Shown here piece by piece: positions 23,842-34,419 of a DNA stretch of 64,000 nucleotides. A program made the translations under genes and the position numbers. Below the pieces are notes generated by a model. The model ran no database searches and was not told the origin of the DNA. It saw only the letters and a list, made by a program, of their open reading frames with translations. Source of the stretch: Lamellibrachia columna (lineage: Eukaryota > Annelida > Polychaeta > Sabellida > Siboglinidae); NCBI GenBank assembly GCA_963662155.1, contig OY759265.1, positions 7,543,338-7,607,337 of the forward strand, read 5' to 3'. Position 1 is the first letter of the stretch. Each line of letters starts with the position of its first letter.

Positions 23842-24251
23842 GTCTAGAATCCGGGCCCACCCCAATGACAATGTCGCCATTATTAACACATAATATGTTT
23901 AGATTCCATGTACAGTGCATGCGCAATTAATATTGAACTATGGGACATGTAAATTATTAACCATGTCGTGCATAAAATACATTTAATAACCTTTTTCGAA
24001 ACTCGTGTTCATATATTTAAACTTCATCGAGCACCATTATTGCCCCCTCTATTCACAAGATGGCAATACTTAAAGCGAATTAAATATGCGAACTTGAACA
24101 TCGAAAAGGTGATTAAATGTGTTTTTACGCATGACATGGTTAATAATTTACATGTCGAGCAGTTCAGTATGCATTGTACATGCACTGTACATGGTTACTA
24201 AACATATTATATGTTATAACGGCGACATTGAGGTGGGCCCGGATTCTAGAC
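23842..24251. mobile_element. foldback (long inverted repeat) element
   Basis: Two arms of about 175 bp (roughly 23842-24015 and 24080-24251) are inverted copies. Both ends read gtctagaatccgggcccacc. Inner shared blocks include taatatgtttag, ccatgtacagtgcatg, gacatgtaaattattaacc and aaaatacatttaat-type sequence. The central spacer is under 80 bp. No coding frame. If ctag at each end is read as a TA duplication, the inner TIR would be GAATCCGGGCCCACC (Tc1/mariner or Harbinger-like); this is not settled. Confidence 0.85.
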
Positions 24252-24600
24252 CAGTGCCAAAGTTGTTCTCAGTGTCCGCAGTGTCAGTGATAAAAAAAAG
24301 ATAGGACACATGACCGTCCCGACAATAATTTTATTGGACAAATGACCTGATCAAGGCCACATTGATGGGACATTTTCAAGTTTAATCAGTCTATGTCCGA
24401 TGTCCGAGCCCAATGTGCATCATTGAGGGCAGCACTACCAAGTGCCATGACAACCTAAAGACTGAGTGCTATAGCAGCAGTGACAGAGGAGCAATTATAA
24501 TATCTGCATAATGTTGATTACTCTAGCCGTTATGACATCACGGTAAATAAATGAAGGTATTTCATATCTTGCATTATGCTTGATGCAATACTCCCTTTGA
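24252..24600. other. no feature recognised
   Basis: Unique sequence with diverged gacatt and gtccga words only. Confidence 0.45.
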
Positions 24601-24777
24601 AACAGCTGATCACAGAGTAGAGGCACTGATATCAGGAAGATGAGATCAACGGCTTTCAGTGTCTTCCGAAAGACACAGCCAATGTGAGGTGAACAAAATT
24701 GCCCAAGTTTCGAAACAGCGGGGGGTGTACTGGAAACCCCGGTTCCCTTGATCCAGTGCTCTCCAGCCAGACCACCA
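24601..24777 (-). mobile_element. tRNA-derived SINE-like copy
   Basis: On the minus strand, tggtctggctgg (complement of 24763-24774) resembles a pol III A box and gtttcgaaact (complement of 24706-24716) a B box, about 57 bp apart. The following ttgggcaattttgttca matches the same position in the SINE at 32.0 kb (tgggcaaattttgttca). The body then differs, so it may be a second family sharing the tRNA-like head. The 3' end is not defined. Confidence 0.5.
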
Positions 24778-24789
24778 CACCCCACGTGA

Positions 24790-25667
24790 CATATCAAAGA
24801 TATGTCTAGTCACTAGTCTAACAAGCATATATGATGGTGTTTCTGTTCCCCTACTGAGATATTGTATTCAGACAATTTAAGTTGATATATGTGAATATGA
24901 AGTCGTTAACTTTGCATGTGGTCCTTCTAATGGGGTAATTACGGTAACTGGCAGCAGCAGTGTTGATCAATCTTGGCATTAATACGTAAATAGAAATGGC
25001 AGGTGACAAGACCACACATTTCACATTTGCCGCGCTGAGCTTCATATAAAAAGTCCAAAAATAAGACGGCAGAATTATTCATGATTTAATGGCTTCATTT
25101 TAAAGATCATTTCCTGTTGATTATTTCCTGATTGATGATTATTTCCCTTTCTTTAAATTAGGCTACATATATGCAGGACAAAAACACTAAACCCATATCC
25201 GATGCGGTCTTAATTTGGAAGCATCTGTTGCAAATCATTGTGAAAATTACAGTAATGAAATGAATCGATTTTCTTTTCATAAAAGATTGCCTACAAAGCT
25301 GGTAAGCTGTTATTCTAGCCATCCTGGTAGGGTTTGAATTCTAACTAATCACAATGAGCCATTATTGAGACACCCTATAATCACAACACTGTCACTCTCG
25401 TGCCTTTAATACATCACAACACTCCACTCAAAAGTACTGTAATAAAAGTTAGCTTTGACATAATTGTTCCAGTTATGGCCTTCGAGTCAAGGCCACAGTT
25501 TATTCCACCTTACAAAAAGTTATTAGAAGCTGTTATTCCATTCTACAACGTTTACATATGGCTTGGTATGTCCAAAGTTCATATGAATCTGATGGACAAA
25601 ATACATTATTTTAAGTATATTTGTACTAAACATGTATATATCAAAATTGCAACACATCATGACACAC
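24790..25667. other. no gene recognised
   Basis: AT-rich unique sequence. A 129-codon frame (25400-25789) runs into the adjacent LINE tail and has no recognisable domain. Confidence 0.45.
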
Positions 25668-26533
25668 TTTTAACAAGATTTAACAAGATTTGCCATCCAA
25701 GCCAAAGGCCCAGATGGCAAGTGGACAAGGAAGCCATTGGCTTATCGAGAGTCCAACAATGTTCATCTACTTATAACCCGCCCTCCTGAGATATGTGTCA
25801 ACCTTGTTTTTAAACATATTCACGCTGCTAGCAGTTACACAATCTGTAGACAATTTGTTCCATTCATTGATTGTCCTCTGTGAGAATGAGTGCTTCCTGA
25901 TGTCCAATCTACATTGATCCTTTACTAATTTTACCTCATGTCCTCTAGTTCTGCTATCCTTCTTGAGTGAGAAAAACATATTTCTATCAATATTTTCATG
26001 CCCATTCAATATCTTAAAAACTTCAATCTGATCTCCTCTTAACCTCCTTGTCTCTAGAGTTGTTAAACCACATTCTTTCAGGCGTTCTTCATAACTAAGG
26101 TCTCTCAGTTCTGGAATCATTTTAGTTGCTCTCCTTTGTATGCATTCAAGCGTATCTATATCCTTCTTACGATATGGTCTCCATGCTTGTATACAGTATT
26201 CTAAATGAGGTCTAACTATTGCTTTATAAAGAGGTATAATTAACTTTTTTCCCTTGTATGTTATGTTTCTTCTAATCAATCCAAGAATTTGATTACCCTT
26301 TGAAGCTGCAATACCACACTGCTCTGAAACTTTCATATCAGCGCTTATTGTAACTCCTAAGTCCTTTTCTTTTACAGTAGTACCCAGAACAGTATCTCCC
26401 ATTTTATAGTTTACATTCAAGTTCCCATGTCCTGTATGTAGGCATTTACATTTCCCAAAATTGAACAACATCTACCATTTCTCAGACCATTTCACTAATC
26501 TGTCTAGATCGTTTTGTAAATGTTGTTTATATA
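25668..26533 (-). mobile_element. LINE family A, longest copy
   Basis: The 234-codon minus frame (26471-25767) holds the C-terminal part of the reverse transcriptase ORF: KEKDLGVTIS, GLIRRNITYKGKK, AIVRPHLEYCIQAWRPY, RRATKMIPELRDLSYEER, GLTTLETRRLRGDQIEV, NEWNKLSTDCVTASSVNMFK. Just upstream, codons for LQNDLDRLVKWSEKW continue in the same frame up to a TAG at 26474-26472, a single nonsense change in an otherwise open copy. Catalytic motifs lie further 5' and are missing, so the insertion is truncated near 26533. The 3' end is the plus-strand (tttaacaaga)2 at 25668-25690. Confidence 0.92.
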
Positions 26534-26781
26534 TAAACAAGTACTTTTCATTATTCCAACAGGGATATAGCTGGTAATAACATTCTACGAGGTAGCCATG
26601 TCGGGAATAAAGAAGTAGCATTAATGTGAACAGCCAGAATACAAATCTACAATTTCCATGCAGTCCACATGCTGGGGTCTGTAACCTTTCTATGTTCGGC
26701 CAACAAACATTGACTGAAAACATCTGCAAATCTTCATTATTCTCCCAGTGAATGCACACTTATTCTCTCATTGGATGTGTA
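26534..26781. other. no feature recognised
   Basis: Unique sequence flanking the LINE copy. Confidence 0.5.
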
Positions 26782-26846
26782 CAGGGATTATGTCAGGGAC
26801 TATGTCAGGGACTATGTCAGGGACTATGTCAGTGACTATGTCAGCC
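26782..26846. repeat. 12-bp tandem repeat
   Basis: About five copies of cagggactatgt. Confidence 0.92.
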
Positions 26847-27713
26847 AAGCGAACTGAATACGGCCTTAGCTGTTCGATAACACAATTTAGCTTCTATCCA
26901 TCCACCATTATTACAATTATGGGATATGACCAGGCACCAGGGAGCATCATATAAATTGTCAACAGACCCATATTTAGTAGTGCAGTTATTTCATAACCAG
27001 GCAGGCATTAACAATTTAAAGAGAATCTAATTACATCCTCCTGTGGGGATGTCAACTATCATCTCTGATGTATAGCTAATTGCCACAGTAGAAAAATCCT
27101 CTAGAAAAAAACTGAAATTCCCCCACTTTTTCTGTAATTTTTATACAATGTACAATCTACCGCTTTCAGCCAAAATCTACTGCCAAATTGGCATTTCAAT
27201 TTCACCTCTGAAAAGCCTGATGGCAATTTTTTTATGATACTGATACATATATATGTTGATCAAATTGTCCAGGCATATGCGAAACTGTTTTTGCTTATAA
27301 GAATATGGTAATATGTTCTAAATAAGACTGGATCAAATTAAGCAGAAATTATTGTGGTGCCTTCTAGTCCAGTGATGTATTTGTTGACCTGTCCACAAGA
27401 TGTCGCCACTGGAATTGACATGCACCACAAACTCAGACTCTTATTTTGTGCAATTCTTTTTAGAGGGAAAATGCTTCGTATGGATATTTATTTTTAATTA
27501 ACTGAGATTTTATGAATGCAAATAAATTCAGTGATGCAATGCGCCATAAATAGTCGTTCAGTTTACCAAAGTAAAAGTATTGCCCATTTCCCCCCAAAAC
27601 TGACCTACCGGTATATAAGTAGTGAAGCCCCGACACGTCATTAGGCTACACCCAAGGACCCTCATTACCCTGCTGCTTAAATCCAGCTGCTATGGACAGC
27701 TAGAATTTCATGC
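26847..27713. other. no feature recognised
   Basis: AT-rich unique sequence with no supported gene. Confidence 0.5.
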
Positions 27714-27822
27714 CATATAAATGTACATATAAATGTACATATAAATGTACATATAAATGTACATATAAATGTACATATAAATGTACATATAAATGTACAT
27801 ATAAATGTACATATAAATGTAT
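27714..27822. repeat. 12-bp AT-rich tandem repeat
   Basis: Nine near-perfect copies of catataaatgta. Confidence 0.97.
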
Positions 27823-28149
27823 ACATTGTTGTTATTCATCACCCACTTTTTTAATTGTCACTTTGTCCTAAATAACAGAAACAATGCAGTATTTGCTACA
27901 ATCAATCAATAGTTTATTTTTCCAACATAGAAGAACACGTTGTGTACAGTAAACAGAAGCATGCGTAATATTACAAATGAAGACTGATGAAATATCTTGT
28001 GCATCTGAATGTGCTGGTACGTTGTTTGGTAGTTTATAATATGTGATAACATTATGTACAACAATAGTTCAACATAATATTGTGTAGAAAATATGACACA
28101 CATAATTATATGAAAAACATAGGTCTCACTAATCCACCAGTAGTAGATA
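27823..28149. other. no feature recognised
   Basis: AT-rich sequence downstream (minus strand) of the transposase relic. A terminal inverted repeat for that element was not found here. Confidence 0.45.
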
Positions 28150-29790
28150 ACAACACTAATTAGTATGCAACATTTACTGTTATTAGTATATAAACACTAG
28201 CATATGGAAACAGACTACACCAAAATGATTGCTGGTGTTTGAAGAGTATCAGTTTGGACAACTGCTTGCGAACTTTGTCACCAATGGCTTCCTCTTTAAT
28301 TATGCTGCCAAGATGATGAAGCCTTATTAATGTGAAGCATGCTGAGATGACTTTCACAAGGGCATGAACATGATTTTCATCAGCTGCTGTATCGAACATG
28401 TGGCTCGACAGTGACATGAATACTGTGGCGGTGGACATAATAGCGAGGACAGCTGATGAAATAATATGTTCCAGACATTTACCACCAGGAAGCTTTCCAC
28501 ATATTGCATAACATAACTTTAACATAAACAGAACACATTTCTCTGTTTCCTGACAGATTAACACTACACTTTCGGACGGCTTCACCAGTCGCCCTCGGTG
28601 TTTCTGTCCCAGGAAGGGATGTAGGGTCTCGTCTGCTCCTGCCTCTAGGGCCTCAACACACACTGGGCATGTTAACCATTTTTTTACCATTCGGACAACA
28701 TAACCGGCAATGTAGTGAAGTACAGCTGACTTGTACGCATATGTAGTTGCAATGTTGGGGACATCTGCATACTCATGATCTTCTTGAAGGGCTTTTGCTC
28801 AAGAAGATCGTAATTTCTCGTGATGTGGATGTCAGTGACTGACGATGTGTCTGGCATGACACTTAATATGTGTGTGCTCTCTTCGATGATACAGTTTCCA
28901 GTCATTTTGATGCTGTGTCACATGAGCAGACGTTTATAGGCTGCCTTGAACTGTAGCGCAGTAGGGTTATTGTTGTAGCCACCTCGAGCACAAACTGAAG
29001 AAAAGGTCAAGGTGTTCCTGACTGAATTTGTATGTAATCAGATATTGCTTGGGAGGGTTACACACAAGTGTGTCGAAGATGGCCTTCACACTGTGAAGGC
29101 ACACACGAAATCCAACAAATCCAGTCCTCCATTTCCCCTCTATAACAAGTCTTCCATCTGTGTCTTTCAACTGTGTGATGTGCTTGTCTACAGTGTCTAG
29201 CATTTTCTGCCAGCAATCTCGACTGGCTTTGCGCATCGGTGCTTTAAAGCCAGTGCCAAATGGGTTACATGAATTCAGCACGTCAAAAAGCTCATCAAAG
29301 ATCCCCCGGTACCTCACTGTTGTGGCACTGTCAGAAAACTGCGGCAGTACAAGGACAGTATCACTGTACTCCAGAGCATCTGCAACACTGACACTTAAAG
29401 CCTGTGCCGCAAGGTTTACTTTCATCTTCTGCTTGCACCATTGTATGTGGGATTTCTTTAGGTGATTCCCCAAACGAAGGCCTTAAATCTTCTCGCAGCG
29501 TGTTGAGACTTTCAATAAATCCCCAAGAAACACGTCCACCTTCAGCATCAAACAGGACGCCACTGTCTGCCAGAGTATTTCTGACAAGCTTAAGCATATG
29601 GCATGCATCAAGGAGAATGTTAACACAAATGGACGTGTCAGACGGAAGTGGAAATGAAGATTGGAAACTTGATGTTTTGTGAGTAATGTGCCCTGAAAGC
29701 CATCATGGCAGTCATGTTGACCAACACTGTTAATCATCAGGAAGTCATTTAAAATGGGAACAAACTGCAGTGCTGACCTGTCCGCCATTA
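28150..29790 (-). pseudogene. P-element/THAP9-like transposase pseudogene
   Basis: Read on the minus strand, successive frames give the C-terminal two-thirds of a P-element-type transposase, the DNA cut-and-paste enzyme of P elements and the THAP9 family. In order: DACHMLKLVRNTL (complement of about 29574-29612); then, after a frameshift near 29470, QKMKVNLAAQALSVSVADAL; then LFDVLNSCNPFGTGFKAPMR, TGFVGFRVCL and TYKFSQEHLDLFFS; after another frameshift near 28990, CARGGYNNNPTALQFKAAYK; a TGA (complement of 28918-28920); then the Cys-pair region CPVCVEALEAGAD and RGRLVKPSESVV (about 28560-28670). The order and spacing fit the family. The N-terminal THAP zinc finger is not found, and at least two frameshifts and one stop disable it. 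No TIRs or 8-bp target duplications were identified. Confidence 0.85.
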
Positions 29791-31110
29791 GAGACCTTTA
29801 CAATAATTAATTGTGCATTGAATTTGGTTTATTTCTGCCACACCTGTGGCATTTGAGTAAGTTAAGTTAATGTATTCTTCTACTACTACGTTAGTGCTGT
29901 AAAATGACCGCACTTTGCAATGTCTGGGCATCACTTAGTGGTGCACAGGTGGTTTTATAGAGCAGCTAAATCTATAAAAAATTTAATGGAAGCAAGATGG
30001 TATTCAGATTTAGGGATATTTTCCTCAAAATATTGGAATCATGTGAAAATCAAACATGGTGCAACTCAGTGGGTGTCTAACACACTCACAAATTTTAAAC
30101 AAATAAGTAATACAATTTTTAAGGAATTTATGCTATAATGCTATAATTGCTGGTGCAAAAACATCTACAGTCAAACCTGCCATTTTTTATTCAGATTTTT
30201 GACTTTGGTTGATCGCCTATAATATTCCAATTCTCAACTAGTGCTCTGAAATCTGCCTAGTATAAAAAGTAGTTGTGCTTTGACCGCCATAAGTTTGTCA
30301 TTCGATTTTATATTGTTGTAATGAACAAAAGAACACACCGTGTTCAACTTCATAAGCATACAGCTTAACAAAAATTGGGCCATGGAAAAATGTCATAGAA
30401 TCCATTCTTATAAGCCTACACAAAACATTGTCATTTGGTGACTAGTGTAGAACAACTGAACAATATAACACCAGATGGCGACACTTTACAGTTGTTCCAC
30501 ATTAGTCAAATTACAATTATGGATCCTGCTGATTAAAAAGAGGGTGTATGCTAATTAGGGCATGTATGCTTAATAGGTCAAATATTGTTAGTTCATTATC
30601 ATGTTTTCATTTGAAAAAGAACAAATTACATATGGAAAAAATCCATACGATGTGGCAAGTCTGCCACGTTTTCTATGAATCTTCACTTCACCTACGGAAG
30701 GTGGCAGTGAGGTATGATATTAACCACCATTGGATTGTCCACACATCTTCTCTCTTAACACCATTAATTGTAGCAACACCTTTCACACACCTACAGAATA
30801 CATAAAGCAACCGTGGAGAGACAGCCATAATGGTGAAGTGTGCCACACTCATAGACAGACAGGTTGACCCAGCTTTGTGTGATTTCTAAAGGATTATGTC
30901 CAACGCTCTTATCTGACTTATTCTCACTAGACTACTGTTTGCATCATACAGAACAAATTTCACCAACTGGAGGACTGGATGGACCGTGTCAGATGAGTTA
31001 TCGTCAGTAGAACATCAGTAACATCCCAGTGTCAGACAAAAGCCTTGTTCGCAACTAAAAGTGTGGTTTTCTTTTTAATTTGCTTTGATTGGATGCTACC
31101 ATTATGAATG
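29791..31110. other. no gene recognised
   Basis: AT-rich sequence. A THAP-domain exon for the neighbouring pseudogene was looked for and not seen. No repeat copies recognised. Confidence 0.45.
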
Positions 31111-31111
31111 T

Positions 31112-31275
31112 TATGAATGCCTGTTCATATCTGTGTGCATGCTTTCTTGCATGCGTGCGAGCATGTATGTGTGCATACATGCATGCATGTATGTGTGCGT
31201 GCATGCACCCCTGTAATAACATTGTGTATACATATATGTGCATGCGTGTCCGTGTGTGCACATGTGTATACCTGG
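31112..31275. repeat. TG/CATG-rich simple sequence
   Basis: Degenerate atgcatgc, gtgtgcat and gtgcgtgc blocks, like those at 10.4 and 13.7 kb. Confidence 0.8.
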
Positions 31276-31551
31276 TATGCCAAATTAACATTTCTAGGTC
31301 CCAGCATCAGACAAATTGTAGGCAGCTGTCTCTCACAGCCTGATCAAAACCTTTAATCTTGAAACTTCACACCAACCATTTCCGGAACTGGCTTACATAC
31401 AATACAGAGAGTATTACATACAGTTCTGACATGTACGTATGTGTGTGGGCAAGTATGTGTGCAGATATGCTAAACACCGCCACTTACTGGGTCTAAAGTA
31501 GAAGCCACAATTATAAGGAAATTAAACAAGTTGTTAATGCTGCCTAATGAG
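31276..31551. other. no feature recognised
   Basis: Unique sequence between two simple repeats. Confidence 0.5.
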
Positions 31552-31636
31552 CCCACTGTGAAGTATTATTACCCTCACTGTGAAGTATTATTACCCTCAC
31601 TGTGAAGTATTATTACCCTCACTGTGAAGTATTATG
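31552..31636. repeat. 22-bp tandem repeat
   Basis: Four nearly perfect copies of ccctcactgtgaagtattat plus ta. Confidence 0.95.
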
Positions 31637-31794
31637 TAATGTCTTGCATACATTCAGACCCCACCAGTAAGCTGCTAATTCATGGAGTGTTTCACATCTC
31701 TGAAAAAACATTCTTAAGTGCATTATTCATTAATCTCTGATGAAAGAAACTAGAATTACTCTATTGGTGGAGAGACTACTAATACACAACTTCT

Positions 31795-32095
31795 TGTATA
31801 GCGCGATATCCAGTCCTTAGGACTGCTCAAAGCATGTTACACTTCACCCCCTGGCAGACCTTACACTTCACCCCCTGGCAGACCTGTTCCTTCCAGCACC
31901 AACTTGACTTCTCTGGGAACCATTCAGCCATGCTGCACTTACTGCATAAAGATTATTCATTCACAAACATCCAACAAAGCCAGTACTCATTTAAACAGCT
32001 GAACAAAATTTGCCCAGGCTTTGAAATGGCAGCAAGAGAGAGCACTGAGGGTCTAACACTGTACCCACTGTGCTACTGGACCATAGGGACGAGTC
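31795..32095 (-). mobile_element. tRNA-derived SINE
   Basis: On the minus strand the head contains a perfect A-box match TAGCACAGTGG (complement of 32065-32075) and a B-box-like atttcaaagcc (complement of 32017-32027). It ends with gagcagtcctaaggactgga and cgcgctatacaag, the kind of 3' end seen in animal SINEs. A 24-bp block (ttacacttcaccccctggca plus gacc) is tandemly duplicated at 31837-31884; the relative at 13.2 kb has it once. Confidence 0.72.
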
Positions 32096-32144
32096 ACTTA
32101 ATGAATGACCCACAAGGTGTAAAAACTCTATACAGGTATCATAG

Positions 32145-33330
32145 GGTGAATATATATATATTTTGGGCATCAGACGGCACCACACAGGATTTATTTACCC
32201 ACTAGAGGGCCAGGAATATTGCATAGATTAAGACAATAATCACATGATGTAAGGGGGCACTCTGTATAAAACAATAATCACATGATGTAAGGGGGCACTC
32301 TGTATAAAACAATAATCACATGATGTAAGGGGGCACTCTGTATAAAACAATAATCACATGATGTAAGGGGGCACTCTGTATAAAACAATAATCACATGAT
32401 GTAAGGGGGCACTCTGTATAAAACAATAATCACATGATGTAAGGGGCACTCTGTATAAAACAATAATCACATGATGTAAGGGGGCACTCTGTATAAAACA
32501 ATAATCACATGATGTAAGGAGGCACTCTGTATAAAACAATAATCACATGATGTAAGGGGGCACTCTGTATAAAACAATAATCACATGATGTAAGGGGGCA
32601 CTCTGTATAAAACAATAATCACATGATGTAAGGGGCACTCTGTATAAAACAATAATCACATGATGTAAGGGGGCACTCTGTATAAAACAATAATCACATG
32701 ATGTAAGGGGGCACTCTGTATAAAACAATAATCACATGATGTAAGGGGGCACTCTGTATAAAACAATAATCACATGATGTAAGGGGGCACTCTGTATAAA
32801 ACAATAATCACATGATGTAAGGAGGCACTCTGTATAAAACAATAATCACATGATGTAAGGGGGCACTCTGTATAAAACAATAATCACATGATGTAAGGGG
32901 GCACTCTGTATAAAACAATAATCACATGATGTAAGGGGGCACTCTGTATAAAAAGGGGTGACACGGGAGGATCGAGGTCGTCTTCCAGGTGGGTTTTAGG
33001 TTGATGGTTGTGGAAGGCTCTCGGTCAGGGTACATGCTCAGGTAGCACGTGTGCAAGTAGCACTCTCTTTCGGTTGCTTCAAGATACGCTTCTTAAAGCG
33101 TATCTTAAAGCAAAATTTTACTTTAACTGTGACTATTTTATAAGCCAGGTATTTTACCAGATGTTGAGTTTATATTTGTTAAAATAAGTCGGTATGCACA
33201 TTGGAATCACTGCGTGGTCATGCTTATAAATAACCGGAGATAGTAGCCATAAGTGGTTATATTAAATCTAATCCCCCTGTAGGCTGCTCCCTATTACAGT
33301 AATTAGTCAAATTGGAGCAGTACAACACAG
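32145..33330 (+). mobile_element. LTR-like element copy 1 with amplified promoter segment
   Basis: Apart from its 38-bp array, this aligns along its length with 44886-45343. Shared blocks: gcaccacaca, tagaggg-cagga, gtgacac-ggaggatc, cttccaggtgggtttta, tagcactctcttt, tataagcca, attttacca, taatccccctgt and gagcagtacaacac. A TATA box (tataaaa, final copy at 32947) followed by about 200-250 bp to an aataaa-like site (cleanest in copy 2) resembles the U3-R-U5 order of a solo LTR. Ends compatible with TG...CA (tgggca, tacaaca) exist, but no target duplication was found. A perfect 10-bp hairpin (33082-33091 with 33096-33105) lies downstream of the TATA. Confidence 0.6.
32233..32955 (+). repeat. 38-bp tandem array of TATA-bearing promoter segment
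   Basis: About 19 near-identical copies of a 38-bp unit: acaataatcacatgatgtaa, a run of 4-5 G, then cactctgtataaa. The related element at 44.9 kb has the segment once (acatgatgtaag to ctgtataaa, 44983-45018), so the array was generated within this copy. Each unit carries a TATA box and a catgatgta motif. Variation is mostly 4 versus 5 G, or one G to A. Confidence 0.95.
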
Positions 33331-33383
33331 ATATGCAAGTTAATCCAATCACGTAACTGGTACATCACTGTTATCACTGATTA

Positions 33384-33775
33384 CTTAATATTCACATGGA
33401 TAATGATATTGATGCTGATACGATTAGAATGTGTGATTTACTAAGTATGTATGATTTGACACAACATATCAGTGCTCCAATGCATAGGTCTAGCCACACT
33501 CTGGATCTAATCATCAGCCGGTGTAATCGTGAACTTCTGTTTAGTAACCATGTAGCTGATTATATGGTCTCAGACCATATGTTTGTGTGTTACCTAGTGA
33601 ACATGCCCATACCTTCCTTAGACACATACTACATGTGAAACTGAAGCAAATTGATAACAGTGCTTTCAGCACCGACCTGAAAGATCTGGCTAATGGACTA
33701 TTGAATATAAATTATATCAATCAGCTAGTTGGTGAATATAATACAGAATTTTTATTGCGAGGCATGCGCAGTCAA
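33384..33775 (+). pseudogene. non-LTR retrotransposon endonuclease fragment
   Basis: The frame from 33384 reads LNIHMDNDIDADTIRMCDLL and then HTLDLIISRCN ... VSDHMFVCYLV. This matches the C-terminal half of the AP-type endonuclease of CR1/L2-like LINEs (NIH-D near the active site; LDL-I; SDH). The frame shifts near 33635 and continues as KLKQIDNSAFSTDL and NYINQLVGEYN, the linker that follows this domain. The endonuclease start and the reverse transcriptase are absent at this site. Confidence 0.75.
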
Positions 33776-34032
33776 GGGAAATGTGGGTAGCAGGTCAACT
33801 CCAGAAGCGAGTACCAAGTTTTTCATTGATCCAGACGAGCCTCCAGACACTAGCCTCCAGACACTAGCCATGTTAGAATAGATTTTGTGTTAGGAAAACG
33901 GAATACAAATGGAGCAGGATGTGGACGAAGTGTCACATATGGTAAATATATGCATTTTCTCTCCTCTAGTACAAAAATAACCAGTATATTCCATAAATCA
34001 AAGAGGGCCATAAAATATCCAAATGCACTTTC

Positions 34033-34213
34033 ACCTGCGGCGGCTGCGCCTGCAGCGGCTGCGCCTGCAGCGGCTGCGCCTGCAGCGGCTGTGCCTGCAG
34101 CGGCTGTGCCTGCAGCGGCTGTGCCTGCAGTGGCTGTGCCTGCAACGGCTGTGCCTGCGGCGGCTGTGCCTGCGGCGGCTGTGCCTGCAGCAGCTGTGCC
34201 TGCAGCAGCATGG
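34033..34213. repeat. 15-bp GC-rich minisatellite
   Basis: Twelve copies of cctgcagcggctgcg/tg, open as an Ala/Pro/Val-rich frame in the plus direction (inside 33887-34294) and also in other frames. The flanking sequence carries a duplicated gcatggcacagggagcatcc (34206-34262). The high GC contrasts with the AT-rich surroundings. Confidence 0.92.
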
Positions 34214-34419
34214 CACAGGGAGCATCCCTGTGCCTGCAGCGGCATGGCACAGGGAGCATCCCGTTACCTGAGTCGCCCAATACATTGTATATAATCACCA
34301 ATAATCATTCCACATCATATGGTTTGGGCAACATTGGTAGACTGACACTTTACATATTGAAGCCCTACTGTCTGTATAGATATAAATGTGTTTACTCCAT
34401 AATACAACATGGAGGTGCT

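Noticed and set aside
25400..25789. 129-codon plus frame
   Set aside because: Its last third is the antisense of the LINE family A tail; the rest has no motif.
33887..34294. 135-codon Ala-rich frame as a gene
   Set aside because: Mostly the 15-bp minisatellite, open in several frames.
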